In this document: piece after piece, positions 21,215-31,650 of the stretch
How the letters are laid out: every line of letters starts with the position of its first letter
How positions within the stretch are numbered: the stretch's first letter is position 1
Source of the DNA: Cordylochernes scorpioides
Taxonomy: Eukaryota > Arthropoda > Arachnida > Pseudoscorpiones > Chernetidae
Direction: 5' to 3'
Assembly: GCA_030710605.1 (NCBI GenBank)
Contig: CP092869.1
Span: 13,957,295-14,021,294, forward strand
DNA: 64,000 nucleotides
Made by a program: the position numbers and the translations under genes
The notes under the pieces: generated by a model
Told to the model about the DNA's origin: nothing
What the model saw: the letters and a program-made list of their open reading frames with translations, nothing else
Databases searched by the model: none

Positions 21215-21490
21215 TCTCTGGGAGTCGGTGGAAGACCGTTGGTTTTCGACCGCTACGACCTGGGGTCGAATCCCGCATTGGGCACTTTTTCCTAAAAAAA
21301 AAAAAAAATGCTCCAATGGCCTCCGAATCTTGCTAAAGTCCAACCCCAACAGTGAGTGCAAGTAACCAAACGGGGTACTAGCACATTTGTAAATGCAAAT
21401 GTCGAACTGATTTTCACATGTGGTACACTTACAGTAAAAGCAGTCACCAAATTCTACTCACCAGATTATCATGACCTGTACCACGGGATA
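21215..21490 (+). mobile_element. tRNA-derived SINE, family 1
   Basis: The head GGAGTCGGTGGAAGACCGTT and box B-like GGGTCGAATCCCGC are followed by an A-run and a body with GTGCAAGTAACCAAACGGGG, ending ATCATGACCTGTACCACG. It lies in the part of copy B that is absent from copy A. RNA polymerase III-type boxes at the head define a tRNA-derived SINE. Confidence 0.78.
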
Positions 21491-21499
21491 AAAAAAAAA

Positions 21500-21880
21500 A
21501 AACTACCAGCTCTTCACTAACCACAAACACAAAAGCCTTTAAAATTACAAAATATTTCCTCACAATGAGTTTCTTTTTATTACAAAACGCTAGCTTTCAA
21601 GTGATAATCGCTCTTCAACGGGCTTAAAAAAAAAACATCGACTATATCTTACAAGAAATATTTACAAAAACATACGCGCGTAGCATGGATATTTACAACT
21701 GAAAAATTAAAATTGTATTTAAAAATTTTAAATTGCGTAAGTTTTTGTAAATATTTCTTGTAAGATATAGTCAATATTTTATTAAGCCCGTTGAAGAGCG
21801 ATTATCACTTGAAAGCTAGCGTTTTGTAATAAAAAGATACTCATTGTGAGAAAATATTTTGTAATTTTAAAACGTTTTTC
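21500..21880. repeat. Foldback repeat, empty for U6 (copy B)
   Basis: This is the counterpart of 3300-3725, with arms meeting around 21690-21730. The site TATCTTACAAGAAATA is continuous here. The right arm again shows GTTGAAG, CACTTGAAAGCTAGC and AATAAAAAGA. Confidence 0.8.
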
Positions 21881-22089
21881 ACAATTTTATCATGAACAAA
21901 AGCCATTATTAAGACATAGTCTTATGCATGAATTCTGTAGATGAAAATAATAAGGTAAAAGTTATTCACATTTAATGGTAATAAATACATTTTTAATTAT
22001 AAGAACGGGCCATCTGTGTATATAATAAATGGAAGAATTATAAACCACGAATGTATCTCTTTTCTTAAACACAAAACAAACTCTTCTAC

Positions 22090-22190
22090 TGTCCTTACTG
22101 CGATGAAAAAATATATTAGGAAGGCTTGGCTTATCAGTGGTGAACCCTCCCAGCGGTTTCGCCAATTTAATCCACCAGACCGCTTCTCTT
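22090..22190. repeat. CTTACTGCGATG/GGTGAACCCTCCC module (copy B)
   Basis: This is the counterpart of 3950-4060, with the fuller ending CAGCGGTTTCGCCAATTTAA. Confidence 0.6.
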
Positions 22191-22882
22191 AGAGCTCTAA
22201 TACTGTATTGGATCATTCTGCTTTTATATGCTGCACTGAAGGATGAAATCTTAGAAATGATATTCAAGAAAACTATGGACATATGCTTATAGGACAGTAT
22301 AATTACATATAAATATTTGCATCGAGCAATACTCTTCCGCAATAAGTACAAGGCCAGTTAGGTATCATTTGTATTTTTGTATATAGGAAAACTTAATTAA
22401 GACAAGTCCATAATTAGATTGGTATCTGGATAAATCCAATGAGGAGCTCTTCACCAACCTTCAACTTGTGTTGTAATCACGCTAATGAGCGTGTAATTAA
22501 TTAATAACATCTTAAAATGTTGCGAAATATCTACTCAGTCTTGTTCCGCGCCAACGTCTCAAGAGTTGTCTATATACATAACAAATACTAAGGTAGAAAT
22601 ATCAAGTCTCCATGGATAGGTTTCTAGACAGACGATGCAAGGAAATGTCAAATAAGTCCCAACCTTGACGGCCCCAGACAACCTGTTTTAAAACGACAAT
22701 TTGCATAGTCGTTGATACTTGTGTAGTTTCTCGTTTTAATTTTATTAATACTTATAACTGGTGTTTATAAATATTTATAAATGATGGAACACAACCACTT
22801 TTAAAATTGTTGTAATTATATATTCTCTTTTTTTTTTAACAAAAATAAAATTGGGTTATATAATCACCTAGAGAAATTTCAT

Positions 22883-23101
22883 AAAAGCGCGAAATCATAA
22901 GTCGAAAAAGGTCTCTTTCAAAGTTTTTTCTTGTTTTACCGAGCATTACTGCCCTTCCACAGGAGAAAAATAGAAAACGTATAATTCATCTTCTTATACG
23001 TTTTCTATGTTTCTCCTGTGGAAGGAGTAATTCTTGAAAGCTCGGTAAAACAATAAAAGACTTTGAAGAGACCTTTTTCACCTTATGATTTCGCGCTTTT
23101 A
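22883..23101. mobile_element. Foldback element, about 218 bp (copy B only)
   Basis: The ends AAGCGCGAAATCATAAG and CTTATGATTTCGCGCTT pair, and complementarity runs inward to ATAGAAAACGTATAA. The right arm has CCTGTGGAAGGAGTAATTCT then TGAAAGCTCGG and AATAAAAGA, the hairpin motif discussed in the findings. Confidence 0.82.
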
Positions 23102-23349
23102 CAAAAAAAATAAATAAATAACACATTGGACCTTGTGTCCAGACTATAATGAGGAATATAGTATCTCTTTGATAAGTTTATTTTTCTAATTCCAATTTCT
23201 TTACACACACAACTTTATTCGGTAAAATAAAAATGTTTTATTATTATTATTTTATCCTTTCGATATTTTGTGAACATGTTCTTTCGTTCAAATAGCTATC
23301 AAATATTTTTTAAAAGCACGTTTTTTTTTTAACTTTTGCAAAATAAACA

Positions 23350-23515
23350 TATACTACTATTCTTACTGTAATGGGAAAATATTAAGAGAGCATAGCTCAT
23401 TATTGATAAACTCTACCAACAGTTCGCCAATTTGAAATAGTGGAAGTTTCACCACTGATGTATCACGCCCTCCCAATTTGCATTGGAATCATTGCTCTAA
23501 GGACAGTAGAAACTT
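23350..23515. repeat. CTTACTG/GGACAGTAG inverted module
   Basis: CTACTATTCTTACTGTAATG on the left and CTAAGGACAGTAG on the right are imperfect inverse ends. Inside are AACTCTACCAACAGTTCGCC and CACGCCCTCCCAATTTGC. It is a relative of the module at 3950 and 44795. Confidence 0.55.
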
Positions 23516-23702
23516 GTTTATTTTCAAAAAGAAGCAAACTCGCTAAAAAAGTATAATTTTGATTACAAATGGCGCGATTATGTTATCAAGTAACTAATGA
23601 AATACATACGAAATCCTGAAGATGATTCGACGTAAGTCGAGGATTTTCTACAGCCATTCTATCGAATGCTGCAACACTAAAGTATAGATCCTAATTGAAT
23701 AT

Positions 23703-24150
23703 AAATACAGCTACATCAACTAATAATTTCTTAATTATCGACGTTTTAGTGACTCGCGTGCATCAGTGATGCAACAACAAAGTTTGATATGCAACACAAA
23801 AAGGCATAAGGATCCCCGTGGTGCGAGTTTTGACCTTCTACTAATATGAAAGAGGTAATGAAAGCATTAGATTCAGGAAAGAGCGGAGAAACTGTTGGCA
23901 AAAGAGATGAATACAAATAAAGACGATTTTCAGCATTTGGTTGTTTGCTTGTTTCGCTCTATCTTTTTTTATAGCACAATAAACCAGCTTGTATAAGGCA
24001 TTTATACTGGTAAATTAGCCCAGATAGCTCTCTTAGGTGAAGTAAAAGTGCCAAGTGAACATTACTGGGGAGCACAAACGCAGAAAGCAACAGCGAGTCA
24101 CTAAAACATCGAGAATTGAATAAATTATTTGTTGATGTAGGTAGATTTTT
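23703..24150. mobile_element. Foldback element, about 445 bp (copy B only)
   Basis: The left arm with CTACATCAACTAATAATTTC and TTTTAGTGACTCGC is complementary to the right arm with GCGAGTCACTAAAACATCG and TTGTTGATGTAG. It splits the tRNA-Phe-like repeat series in copy B. It contains no transposase. Confidence 0.72.
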
Positions 24151-24320
24151 TCCAGATCGCTTTACAACCGGCAAATGATCTTCACACACACAAAAATAAA
24201 TATAAATGTGTTTCAATTCAATCAAATCATTCTTAAATGATTTGACGTAACCCGAGGTCTTCCTGCAGTTATTTTGTTGAATTCTGCAACACTAAAGAAC
24301 GTAATTAAATATAAATCTTA

Positions 24321-24392
24321 AAACGAAATAGCTCAGTTGGGAGAGCTTTAGAGACTGAAAATATATAAATCTGTTTTCAATTCAACGAAAAT
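24321..24392 (+). pseudogene. tRNA-Phe-like relic (copy B)
   Basis: It reads ACGAAATAGCTCAGTTGGG, then AGAGCTTTAGAGACTGAAAA. It is the only clear tRNA-like head left in copy B. A unit remnant without the head lies at 23630-23700, and a foldback insertion separates them. Confidence 0.65.
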
Positions 24393-24408
24393 CTTCTTGA
24401 TTGATTCT

Positions 24409-24614
24409 ACATAGGCCGAGGATAGTCCATCCCAGATTCCGCTGGCAAGAAATCCGTCCTGGGTGTCTGGGTTCCTCAATGGGGAGATCCCACTAAGTAT
24501 AACAGCTGGCGGACTGCCAGGTCCGAGGTAAACAACCGGAGTCCCTTGTTGTTGTGCTCCCGAGGACAACAGGATTTCTTTCTTTCTAAGTACGTGGGTC
24601 CAAAATGTCTTCAT
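24409..24614 (-). CDS. Unrecognised conserved short ORF or exon (copy B)
   Basis: This is the counterpart of 6955-7159 with an open frame, reading GIWDG where copy A reads GILDG. The preservation may reflect only recent divergence of the two copies, since non-coding neighbours are also very similar. Confidence 0.35.
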
Positions 24615-24769
24615 TAGAACAGAACATCAAGAACTTTGTTGGTGGTTTGCCAAAACTTTGTCAGGTTTAAAAGAAGATGACCTTTATTAATTAAAGTTAA
24701 AAAAGATTTAATTACATCTCAACTTTCTTTTATTATGTAGAATGCTGAAACTCTTTGATAGTTACTGGA

Positions 24770-25590
24770 CACACTGTTCTCATATAAAATATACATTGTG
24801 AAGGATTAAGAACAATTTGGATTATAGGTAAAAATATCTAGTGTGACGTTTTGGTAACAACGTATTCAGTACTTTTGTCTGATGATGGTAACAACGTTGT
24901 TACAGGAGACATTGTTCACTTATAAACTATAGTGAAATAGGTTTAGGTACAATTTGGATTATAGATTAGAAACAGTGTGACGTTTTGGTAACAACGTATT
25001 CAGTACTTTTGTCTGATGATGGTAACAACGTTGTTACAGGAGACATTGTTCACTTATAAACTATAGTGAAATAGGTTTAGGTACCATTTGGATTATAGAT
25101 TAGAAACAGTGTGACGTTTTGGTAACAACGTATTCAGTACTTTTGTCTGATGATGGTAACAACGTTGTTACAGGAGACATTGTTCACTTATAAACTATAG
25201 TGAAATAGGTTTAGGTACAATTTGGATTATAGATTAGAAACAGTGTGACGTTTTGGTAACAACGTATTCAGTACTTTTGTCTGATGATGGTAACAACATT
25301 GTTACAGGAGACACTGTTCACTTATAAACTATAGTGAAATAGGTTTAGGTACAATTTGGATTATAGATTAGAAACAGTGTGACGTTTTGGTAACAACGTA
25401 TTCAGTACTTTTGTCTGATGATGGTAACAACGTTGTTACAGGAGACATTGTTCACTTATAATATATACATAGTGAAATAGGATTAGGTACAATTTGGATT
25501 ATAGATTAGAAACAGTGTGACGTTTTGTTAACAATGTATTCAGTACTTTTGTCTGATGATGGTAACAACGTTGTTACAGGAGAGACTGTA
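24770..25590. repeat. 134-bp tandem array, about 6 units (copy B)
   Basis: GTGTGACGTTTTG occurs at about 24841, 24975, 25109, 25243, 25377 and 25515. The 134-bp spacing is very regular, and the middle units are almost identical. This is about twice the unit number of copy A. Confidence 0.9.
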
Positions 25591-25599
25591 TATATAAAG

Positions 25600-26160
25600 A
25601 AATACGATTTAATTATAATATTTCATAGGAATACAAAAAAATCATATATAAGAGTAAATATATTGTAACATAGTATTTATTAATTTTATTATTTTTTATT
25701 ATTTATATTTATATTTTCAAACGCGGCCTGATACAACCTGATGTATCACTATAAACCCTTGGATATTCAAAATTAGAACAGCCTCATAATAAATATAAAT
25801 AATAAAATTAATAAATACTATGTTACAATATATATTTATAATTGAAATGTTATGGTGTCGGGGCTACAGGAAAAATTCTGAATGATTATAAAATACGAAT
25901 TATATCGAGGTAAAAGTTAAAAAGAGGTATTACTGTATATTTGAAAATTTGCTAAATTTCAAATTGGAAAACAACATATATTTCTCCCTTGTATACCATT
26001 CGCGAACTCGACACACAAACAATAAAAAAAGTAATAAAGTAAAAGGCCAACCATTATCATGTATATAGTAATTAACATGTGCCTAAAACTGTACAACCAT
26101 TTCCAATGAAGAGTAAAGATTGGGGAAGTTCCTGTGAAAATATCCAAATTCAGATATATC
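25600..26160. other. AT-rich copy B-specific stretch
   Basis: Two inverse words (TAATAAATATAAATAATAAA and TTATTATTTATATTTATA) around 25670-25825 make an AT-rich foldback about 160 bp across. No gene is supported. Confidence 0.45.
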
Positions 26161-26168
26161 GTTCATCT

Positions 26169-26720
26169 TCAGCTGGGGATATACAGTGTACAGAAGAGAA
26201 TATGAGTTGAGTTTCTTTCCGGGTTAATTGGCCGTTTAGAGCATGGTCTTCTAACCTCCATGGCAGACTTCCAGTGGCAAGGGACCCTAAGATCTGGCAG
26301 CAAAGATGTCTCACAGGGGTGGAGGAAACGTAGAGATGGCAGGGGAACAGCGCCTGGGTGCAGTGAAGAAGCAGGAGTCTTGTCAGGGGATGAAATCCAG
26401 TAGAAGAGGACAGTGAAAGTGGATGCAGGAGGTCCAGGAAGCCTAGAACTTGAGGGCATATTAGAATATGGTCTTACGGGCTACTAACCAAAGTGGATGA
26501 TTTCTCTCTAAAAATTCTGAGTTCAACTGACCCGGTACTCCAGAGATATGGAGGAGTTGGGTCTGTACTCATGTTAGAGTCGGCAGCAAAGGCTTCCATG
26601 TTAGGAACAGTCTCAAATTACAGGCATAGTCAGACTTTACCAAAGTGTACCTGGATCATGGTGCCATTATCAACGAAAGCTGCACCCCTATACCCCATTC
26701 CATGAGATCATGAACTCATG
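26169..26720 (-). pseudogene. Possible LINE-derived coding relic
   Basis: The stretch is GC-richer than its neighbours, with open frames on the minus strand. One frame at about 26590-26710 reads GAAFVDNGTMIQVHFGKV, which faintly resembles the start of a LINE RNase H domain. The frame at 26169-26459 is proline-rich and unrecognised. No catalytic motif is certain, so this is tentative. Confidence 0.25.
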
Positions 26721-26969
26721 GAATTCGTGTGGTCTTTTCACAAGGGGATAAGAAACAACAACAACATTTTCAAGCCTAAAAATGAATGTAGAAAGCAGAC
26801 AAACCACAATGTACTATATCAAAGTACCAAGGTGCTGCACGCAGCCAAGGTTGTTAAAAAAAAGGTTAGATTCCCCAGGCAAGGGAAGATGAAAAGAAAG
26901 ACAAATATTGATTAGATAAGAAAATCAGATAAAGCTGGAATAATTCAACAAATTCTGGGAAAAGATATA

Positions 26970-27200
26970 TTTTCTTTTTGGCCTCAGTGGTACAGCTTAC
27001 TCCAAGCTGACGAGCTGCAACAGCGTGAAACGCATTCGTGGATGACTTTTCTTGATTTATCAAGAAATTGAGTTGGCCAAATATCAGGGAACAGGATAAA
27101 TCAATGTTTAGTTGATTTCTGTTCCACTAGATGGTGCTCTGCCATCTAAAAGGCACATGTGCTCCTGGTTAGGATATGCCTTTTTTATTTTTTATTGTTT
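26970..27200 (+). mobile_element. SINE family 2, 3' part
   Basis: GTGGTACAGCTTACTCCAAGC, AACGCATTCGTGGATG, CTTGATTTATCAAGAAATTG and CACTAGATGGTGCTCTGCC occur in order, ending GGATATGCCTTTTTTATTTT. The head is missing. It matches 30775-31130, where a tRNA-like head is present. Confidence 0.75.
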
Positions 27201-27291
27201 TCTTTTGTAAAATGCAGTGTACAGTTCCCAACAACTGCGGTGGAAAAAAGCTCTTCAGCTATCAGTCGTATTATATCTTTCCTTATTTTCA

Positions 27292-27362
27292 CATGTGTTC
27301 TAGACATGTGGTGCACTTACAGTAAAAGCAGTCGCCTACTTCTACCCACCATGATTATCATG
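27292..27362 (+). mobile_element. SINE family 1, 3' fragment
   Basis: GACATGTGGTGCACTTACAG to CATGATTATCATGG is the last 70 bp of the family, immediately followed by a complete copy in the same orientation. Confidence 0.75.
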
Positions 27363-27665
27363 GGGGGGGTCGGTGGAAGGCTGGTTAAACCGTTTGGTTT
27401 TCGACCACTACGACCCTGGTTCGATTCCCGCACTGGACACTTTTTTTCTGTTAAAAAAAAAAAAGCTCCAATGGACCCCCGATTCTTGCAAAAATCCAAC
27501 CCCACCAGCGAGTGCAAGTAACCAAACGGGGCTCTGGCACATTTGTAAGTGCAAAGTTGAACTGCTTTCACATGTGTAGACATGTGGTGCACTTACAGTA
27601 AAAAAGCAGTCGCTAACTACCCACCATGATTATCATGGCCTGTACCACGTGTACTAGGGATAAGC
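27363..27665 (+). mobile_element. SINE family 1, near-complete copy
   Basis: It starts with a G-run and GGTCGGTGGAAGGCTGG, then CCTGGTTCGATTCCCGCAC (a clear B box). An A-run, the body ACCAAACGGGGCTCTGG and the end ATCATGGCCTGTACCACGTG follow, with a short A-rich tail. It encodes no protein. Confidence 0.85.
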
Positions 27666-28084
27666 AAAAAAAATAAATATATATATATATATATTCTTCC
27701 TCCAAAGTTATCTTTGTCCTTCAATTTCAAACCAAATAAAACATTCCCCAACTCAATTACACACGCCATTTTACTCTCTATAAAAATACTGTTGATAAAT
27801 ATTCAATAATATGATGTAATAAACCTCCAAAATGTTTTCATCTCCCCCTGAAATATATTTTTAGCTAAATCCCCGTTCTATTAGCCAACTCTTGTTACCA
27901 ACGCTGTTTAGGTCATCTACTTCTCTTGTTCTATTGTTTCTACATCCCGACGTGATGGAATATTTACCAATGACGGCATGTTTAGAATGGGAAAAGATTT
28001 AGAATTCCACATACATACCAGTTTAGATTAGAATTGAAATAGTTCGGTATATATACACCTTTTTTTTTAAGTATAGCTCTATAT

Positions 28085-28440
28085 GTCTTCTTCTTCTTTC
28101 TTATCTCCACTCAATCATATTAGGGTATCAAGTTGTGACCCTTGATGGTGTCTGTTTGATAACCATCATGACTGGGTGAAGTAGAAGGCATCTGCATTTG
28201 TCATTAAGACTGGGAGCACTACTCAGTGGCAGGACGACTTAGCTCCAAAAGAAATGGCCGCCTCTGACATGATGAACAGACGCCATGTGCAGCCGCTCCT
28301 AACATGGAGTACAAACGCTGCTCATTCTGTATCCCTGGATTAGGAGTCCTTACAGGGTACTATCAGCATGACCAGCTGAGCCCAAATTTTTTAGTGAGCT
28401 TGTTACTGCTCCCTCTCCTCCTTTTTCATCCGGGCTGCAG
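28085..28440. repeat. Dispersed block with CTTCTTTCTTATCTCCACTC (copy B)
   Basis: This is the copy B counterpart of 8250-8600, at the same relative place. Confidence 0.7.
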
Positions 28441-29305
28441 GTATCCTGAAACATCTAAATAAAAGAATAAAGAAAGATTGAAGAGAATAAATCATTTAAA
28501 TTCAATTCAAAAATGAAGTTAAACTTAGCCATTTTCCCTCCAAGATATCCTTTCAGAATGTATAGAGACTACTTAAGCCTTGTAAATCCCCTTAAAGAAG
28601 ATGCTCAACTTAGTTCACGAACATACAAAAATCTAAGCATTTTTAAAAGATCAATCTAAAATAGAAAAAACCGAGCAACGTTTTTCAAGATTTGTGTTTA
28701 CGGAAAGGCTAAGAAAGTTCCTAAAGAATGTCTTGAGAATGAATAGTGTTAAAAGAATGCTTAATGCTAAACCTAAACATTTTTATTTGTTCTGCTCAAA
28801 ACTGTAAACAGTAGACTACTAGATGGTCACATCTCTATATTTCGAAAGCAAAAGGTACAACAAAATGTAAATGAACGTTTCTTAAAGGTATCATTTTCCC
28901 TAAAAGAAAAAAAAAATTAAAGGGGGGGGGGGGGGGGTCCAAGATAGATTGTATAAGAGTATAGATTGTATAAACGTAACGAACATTATTAATGATAGTG
29001 ATGTCAATAGAAATGGCTGCAAGGTTTTTTCACAGAAGACCTTGTTATTAATTAAAATTGGGACATAATGTCTTCTCCCAGTTTGACAGAGGATGGCTCC
29101 ATTGAACGTCGTAGCCTCTTTATCCCAATATGGAGAATGGTTAGGTAACCGTTGCTACTGGATGAAATTTCTGCAGCAATATCATTTGGAAACGTCTTGC
29201 CGAGCCAGTAGAATGTTGTTCCACTCACAGAGGTTGTCGTTCTACTAAAGATCCTGAAGAAAATCACAGCCAAATGAATATAAGACGTTATAGCTACACA
29301 ATCTA

Positions 29306-29568
29306 TAAGGTTATCCCAAAAGTTTGTGTTTTTCTTATTACTTGGCGAATAATATATTATTACGGAGAGAGAATACATAATACAATTACTTTATACATAA
29401 TAGAATAATTTTTAACCTTTTGCCAAATGTTTTAATTTTTTTTCGCTTCCAGATGAGGACAAAATATTTTTGTCGAAACGTTGAGATAATAAAAAGATTT
29501 ACTGGCCTAAGTATCTTTAATGGTATTTCAATTTTTTCAAGTTTTTACGAACTTTTGGGACAACCTTG
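29306..29568. mobile_element. Mariner-type MITE with an inner insert (copy B)
   Basis: This is the counterpart of 9421-9601. It has about 95 extra bases at 29420-29515 containing GATGAGGACAAAATATTTTT, GTCGAAACGTTG and AATAAAAAGATTTACTGG, a hairpin motif also at 4690 and 35755. The motif therefore moved into this MITE after the two segments split, or was lost from copy A. Confidence 0.75.
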
Positions 29569-29619
29569 TATAAATATATGAACAATTTAAAGAGATATAA
29601 GATTGGGGAAAAGTATTGA

Positions 29620-30420
29620 GTCATTTTAGGCTAAGAGCATTAAAAAAAGAAACGTCTTAAGAATATTCAGACTTGAGAAAAAATGCTCAATACATAAAGT
29701 ATTTTAGAAGATAAGTCTTTAAGTACCGAAAAAACGATTAACGTTTTTCAAGATTTCTGTTTGCATAAAGGCTAAGAACATTTGAAAAAAAAAAAACATC
29801 TTAAGAATCTTCAGACCTGAGGGAATGCTCAATACATAAAGTATTTTAGAAGAACCGAAAAACGATCAATCTCTTTCAAGATTTCTGTTTACTTAAAAGC
29901 TAAGAGCATTCGGAAAAAAATGCCTTAAGAATGTTTAGACCTGAGAGAATGCTCAATACATTAAGTATTTTAGAAGAACCGAAAAACGATCAACCTCTTT
30001 CAAGATTTCTGTTACTTAAAAGCTAAGAGATTCGGAAAAAAATGCCTTAAGAATGTTTAGACCTGAGAGAATGCTCAATACATTAAGTATTTTAGAAGAA
30101 CCGAAAAACGATCAATCTCTTTCAAGACTTCTGTTTACTTAAAAGCTAAGAGCATTCGGAAAAAATGTCTTAAGAATGTTTAGACCTGAGAGAATGCTCA
30201 ATACATTAAGTATTTTTGAAGATCAGTCTAGAGTACCGTCAAACGATCAACGTTTTTCAAGATTTCTCTTTACGGAAAGGCTAAGAGTATTCGGAAAAAA
30301 AAGTCTTGAGAGAATGTTCAATATTTTAGAAAAGATCAGTGTAATGTGTACAGTGAGTAGAGCGATGTATTCCAAGTTTTCTGTTTACGGAAGGTCTGAA
30401 GATGCAGCCACCAGCCATTA
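29620..30420. repeat. 115-bp tandem array, about 7 units (copy B)
   Basis: Units contain GAGAATGCTCAATACATTAA, TATTTTAGAAGAACCGAAAA and CTCTTTCAAGATTTCTGTTT. The last units diverge (GGAAAGGCTAAGAGTATTCG). Copy A is cut by the N gap in this same array. Confidence 0.88.
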
Positions 30421-30774
30421 GCCGACGTCCGATAAAGCGGCTATAAATACTGCTATACCTGGGCTAAATGTGGCACCACATTATGACATGGGGAGTGGCG
30501 TCCTGATTGGTGGTGGAATATTTCACTTCCTCATGTGCTGGACCAGCATCTTTTTTAACATCTTCACTTTTTAGATGTAAATTTTGCTGGAAGGAATTTT
30601 AATCCATAAAAAGAAAGGACACGTCTCCTTCCAAGTTTTTATAAAGCAATTATTCTCATAATTTCCATTTATATTTCAGCTATAGAATTGGCTTAGTCAC
30701 TTTGCCAGCTAAACAACTCTTTAGCAAATTATAAAGATTTCACCAATCACTAGTATATCTCATGAAAAGAAGGA
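30421..30774. other. Stretch without a supported gene
   Basis: No known repeat or ORF of note. It lies just beyond the part that copy A covers. Confidence 0.4.
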
Positions 30775-31110
30775 AGAGTCAGTGGACGAGTGGGTAACAC
30801 CCTCGATTCCCGACAGCCATGAACCAGGATTGAATCCCGTATTGGACACTTTATTTCAATATGTGAATAACCTTCTCAAGAAGCCTCTATGACCAAAAAT
30901 ATTTTTGCTTGCAGTGGTACAGCCTGCTTCACGCTAACGAGCACCACCAGCGCTAAACGCATTCGTGGATGGCTTCTCTTGATGTATCAAGAAAATGGGT
31001 AGGCCAAATATCAGGGAACAGGTTAAATCAATGTTTAGTTGATTTCTGTTCCACTAGATGGCGCTCTGCCATCTAAAAAGCTCATGTGTTCCTGGTCAGG
31101 ATATGTCTTC
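30775..31110 (+). mobile_element. SINE family 2, with tRNA-like head
   Basis: The head AGTCAGTGGACGAGTGGGTA and AGGATTGAATCCCG (B box) is followed by TATTGGACACTTTATTTC, the ACCAAAAATATTTTT region, GGTACAGCCTGCTTCACGC and the common 3' part with CACTAGATGGCGCTCTGCC. It has the best-preserved head of the four copies. Confidence 0.8.
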
Positions 31111-31134
31111 TTTATTTTTAATATTATTCAATGT

Positions 31135-31200
31135 TGTAAATATCATAAACTAGGATGCTCTTTTTGAGCGGCACCTAGTAAAGTGATTTTGGAACAAGAA
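31135..31200 (+). mobile_element. Short LINE-like 3' tail
   Basis: CATAAACTAGGATGCTCTTT, GAGCGGCACC and TAGTAAAGTGATTTTGGAAC are shared with 42828-42900, where the tail reads AATAAAGTGATTTTGG. It looks like a terminal piece of a retroelement with its polyadenylation signal. Confidence 0.5.
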
Positions 31201-31204
31201 TGAT

Positions 31205-31385
31205 GGTCCACACTGTACTGATGATCTTGCACTTGTCCGAAACCATGATCTCCAGGTGACATTCTGAATTCGCCAAAGTTTGTGTCGTGGCTTTGTCACC
31301 GAAGCTAGCATGCAGAGACAATCAATATATGACAGTTTTTGCGTCTATTTTGACGGGAACGATGTCCTTTCTTTTGCCACCGCGG
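31205..31385 (-). repeat. Dispersed block also present at 62530-62700
   Basis: Read on the minus strand it matches the later block: CGTCAAAATAGACGC, GTGACAAAGCCACGACA, ACTTTGGCGAATTCAG, GTCACCTGGAGATCATGGTT and TCGGAC. No frame is supported. Confidence 0.6.
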
Positions 31386-31650
31386 TCAAAATAATTGGAC
31401 AACAAGCATAATAGATTTAGCTATATGTACAAAAATAAAATATATATTCTCATTAATTTTTTTTCATTTAAAAAATTACATAAAATTTCTCTTTTTACAG
31501 AATTGAAGGTTTTTCTTCCATAAATATACAATGTAAAACTCTCTCTCTTTCTTTCTATAAAATTACTCAGATCTTAAAGTTGCGTTAATATCAGCATATA
31601 ACTCTTAAGTAAGATATTGAGTAGTTTCGTCATGTTTTGGGTCTAGAGAA
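31386..31650. other. AT-rich spacer before the satellite
   Basis: AT-rich with CTCTCTCTTTCTTTC and no gene. It leads directly into the 38-bp array. Confidence 0.5.

Larger units (their letters stand above)
14738..30000 (+). repeat. Duplicated segment, copy B
   Basis: This is the second version of copy A. It is longer because of a 13-unit 118-bp array, a 1.8-kb mariner/LINE insertion (18296-20108), about 600 bp with a SINE (20890-21495), two foldback insertions (22883-23101 and 23703-24150), a longer 134-bp array and about 2 kb at 25600-27640 with SINEs. The right end is approximate because it lies in the 115-bp array where copy A is interrupted by N. Either paralogous duplication or an uncollapsed second haplotype would explain it. 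Confidence 0.9.
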
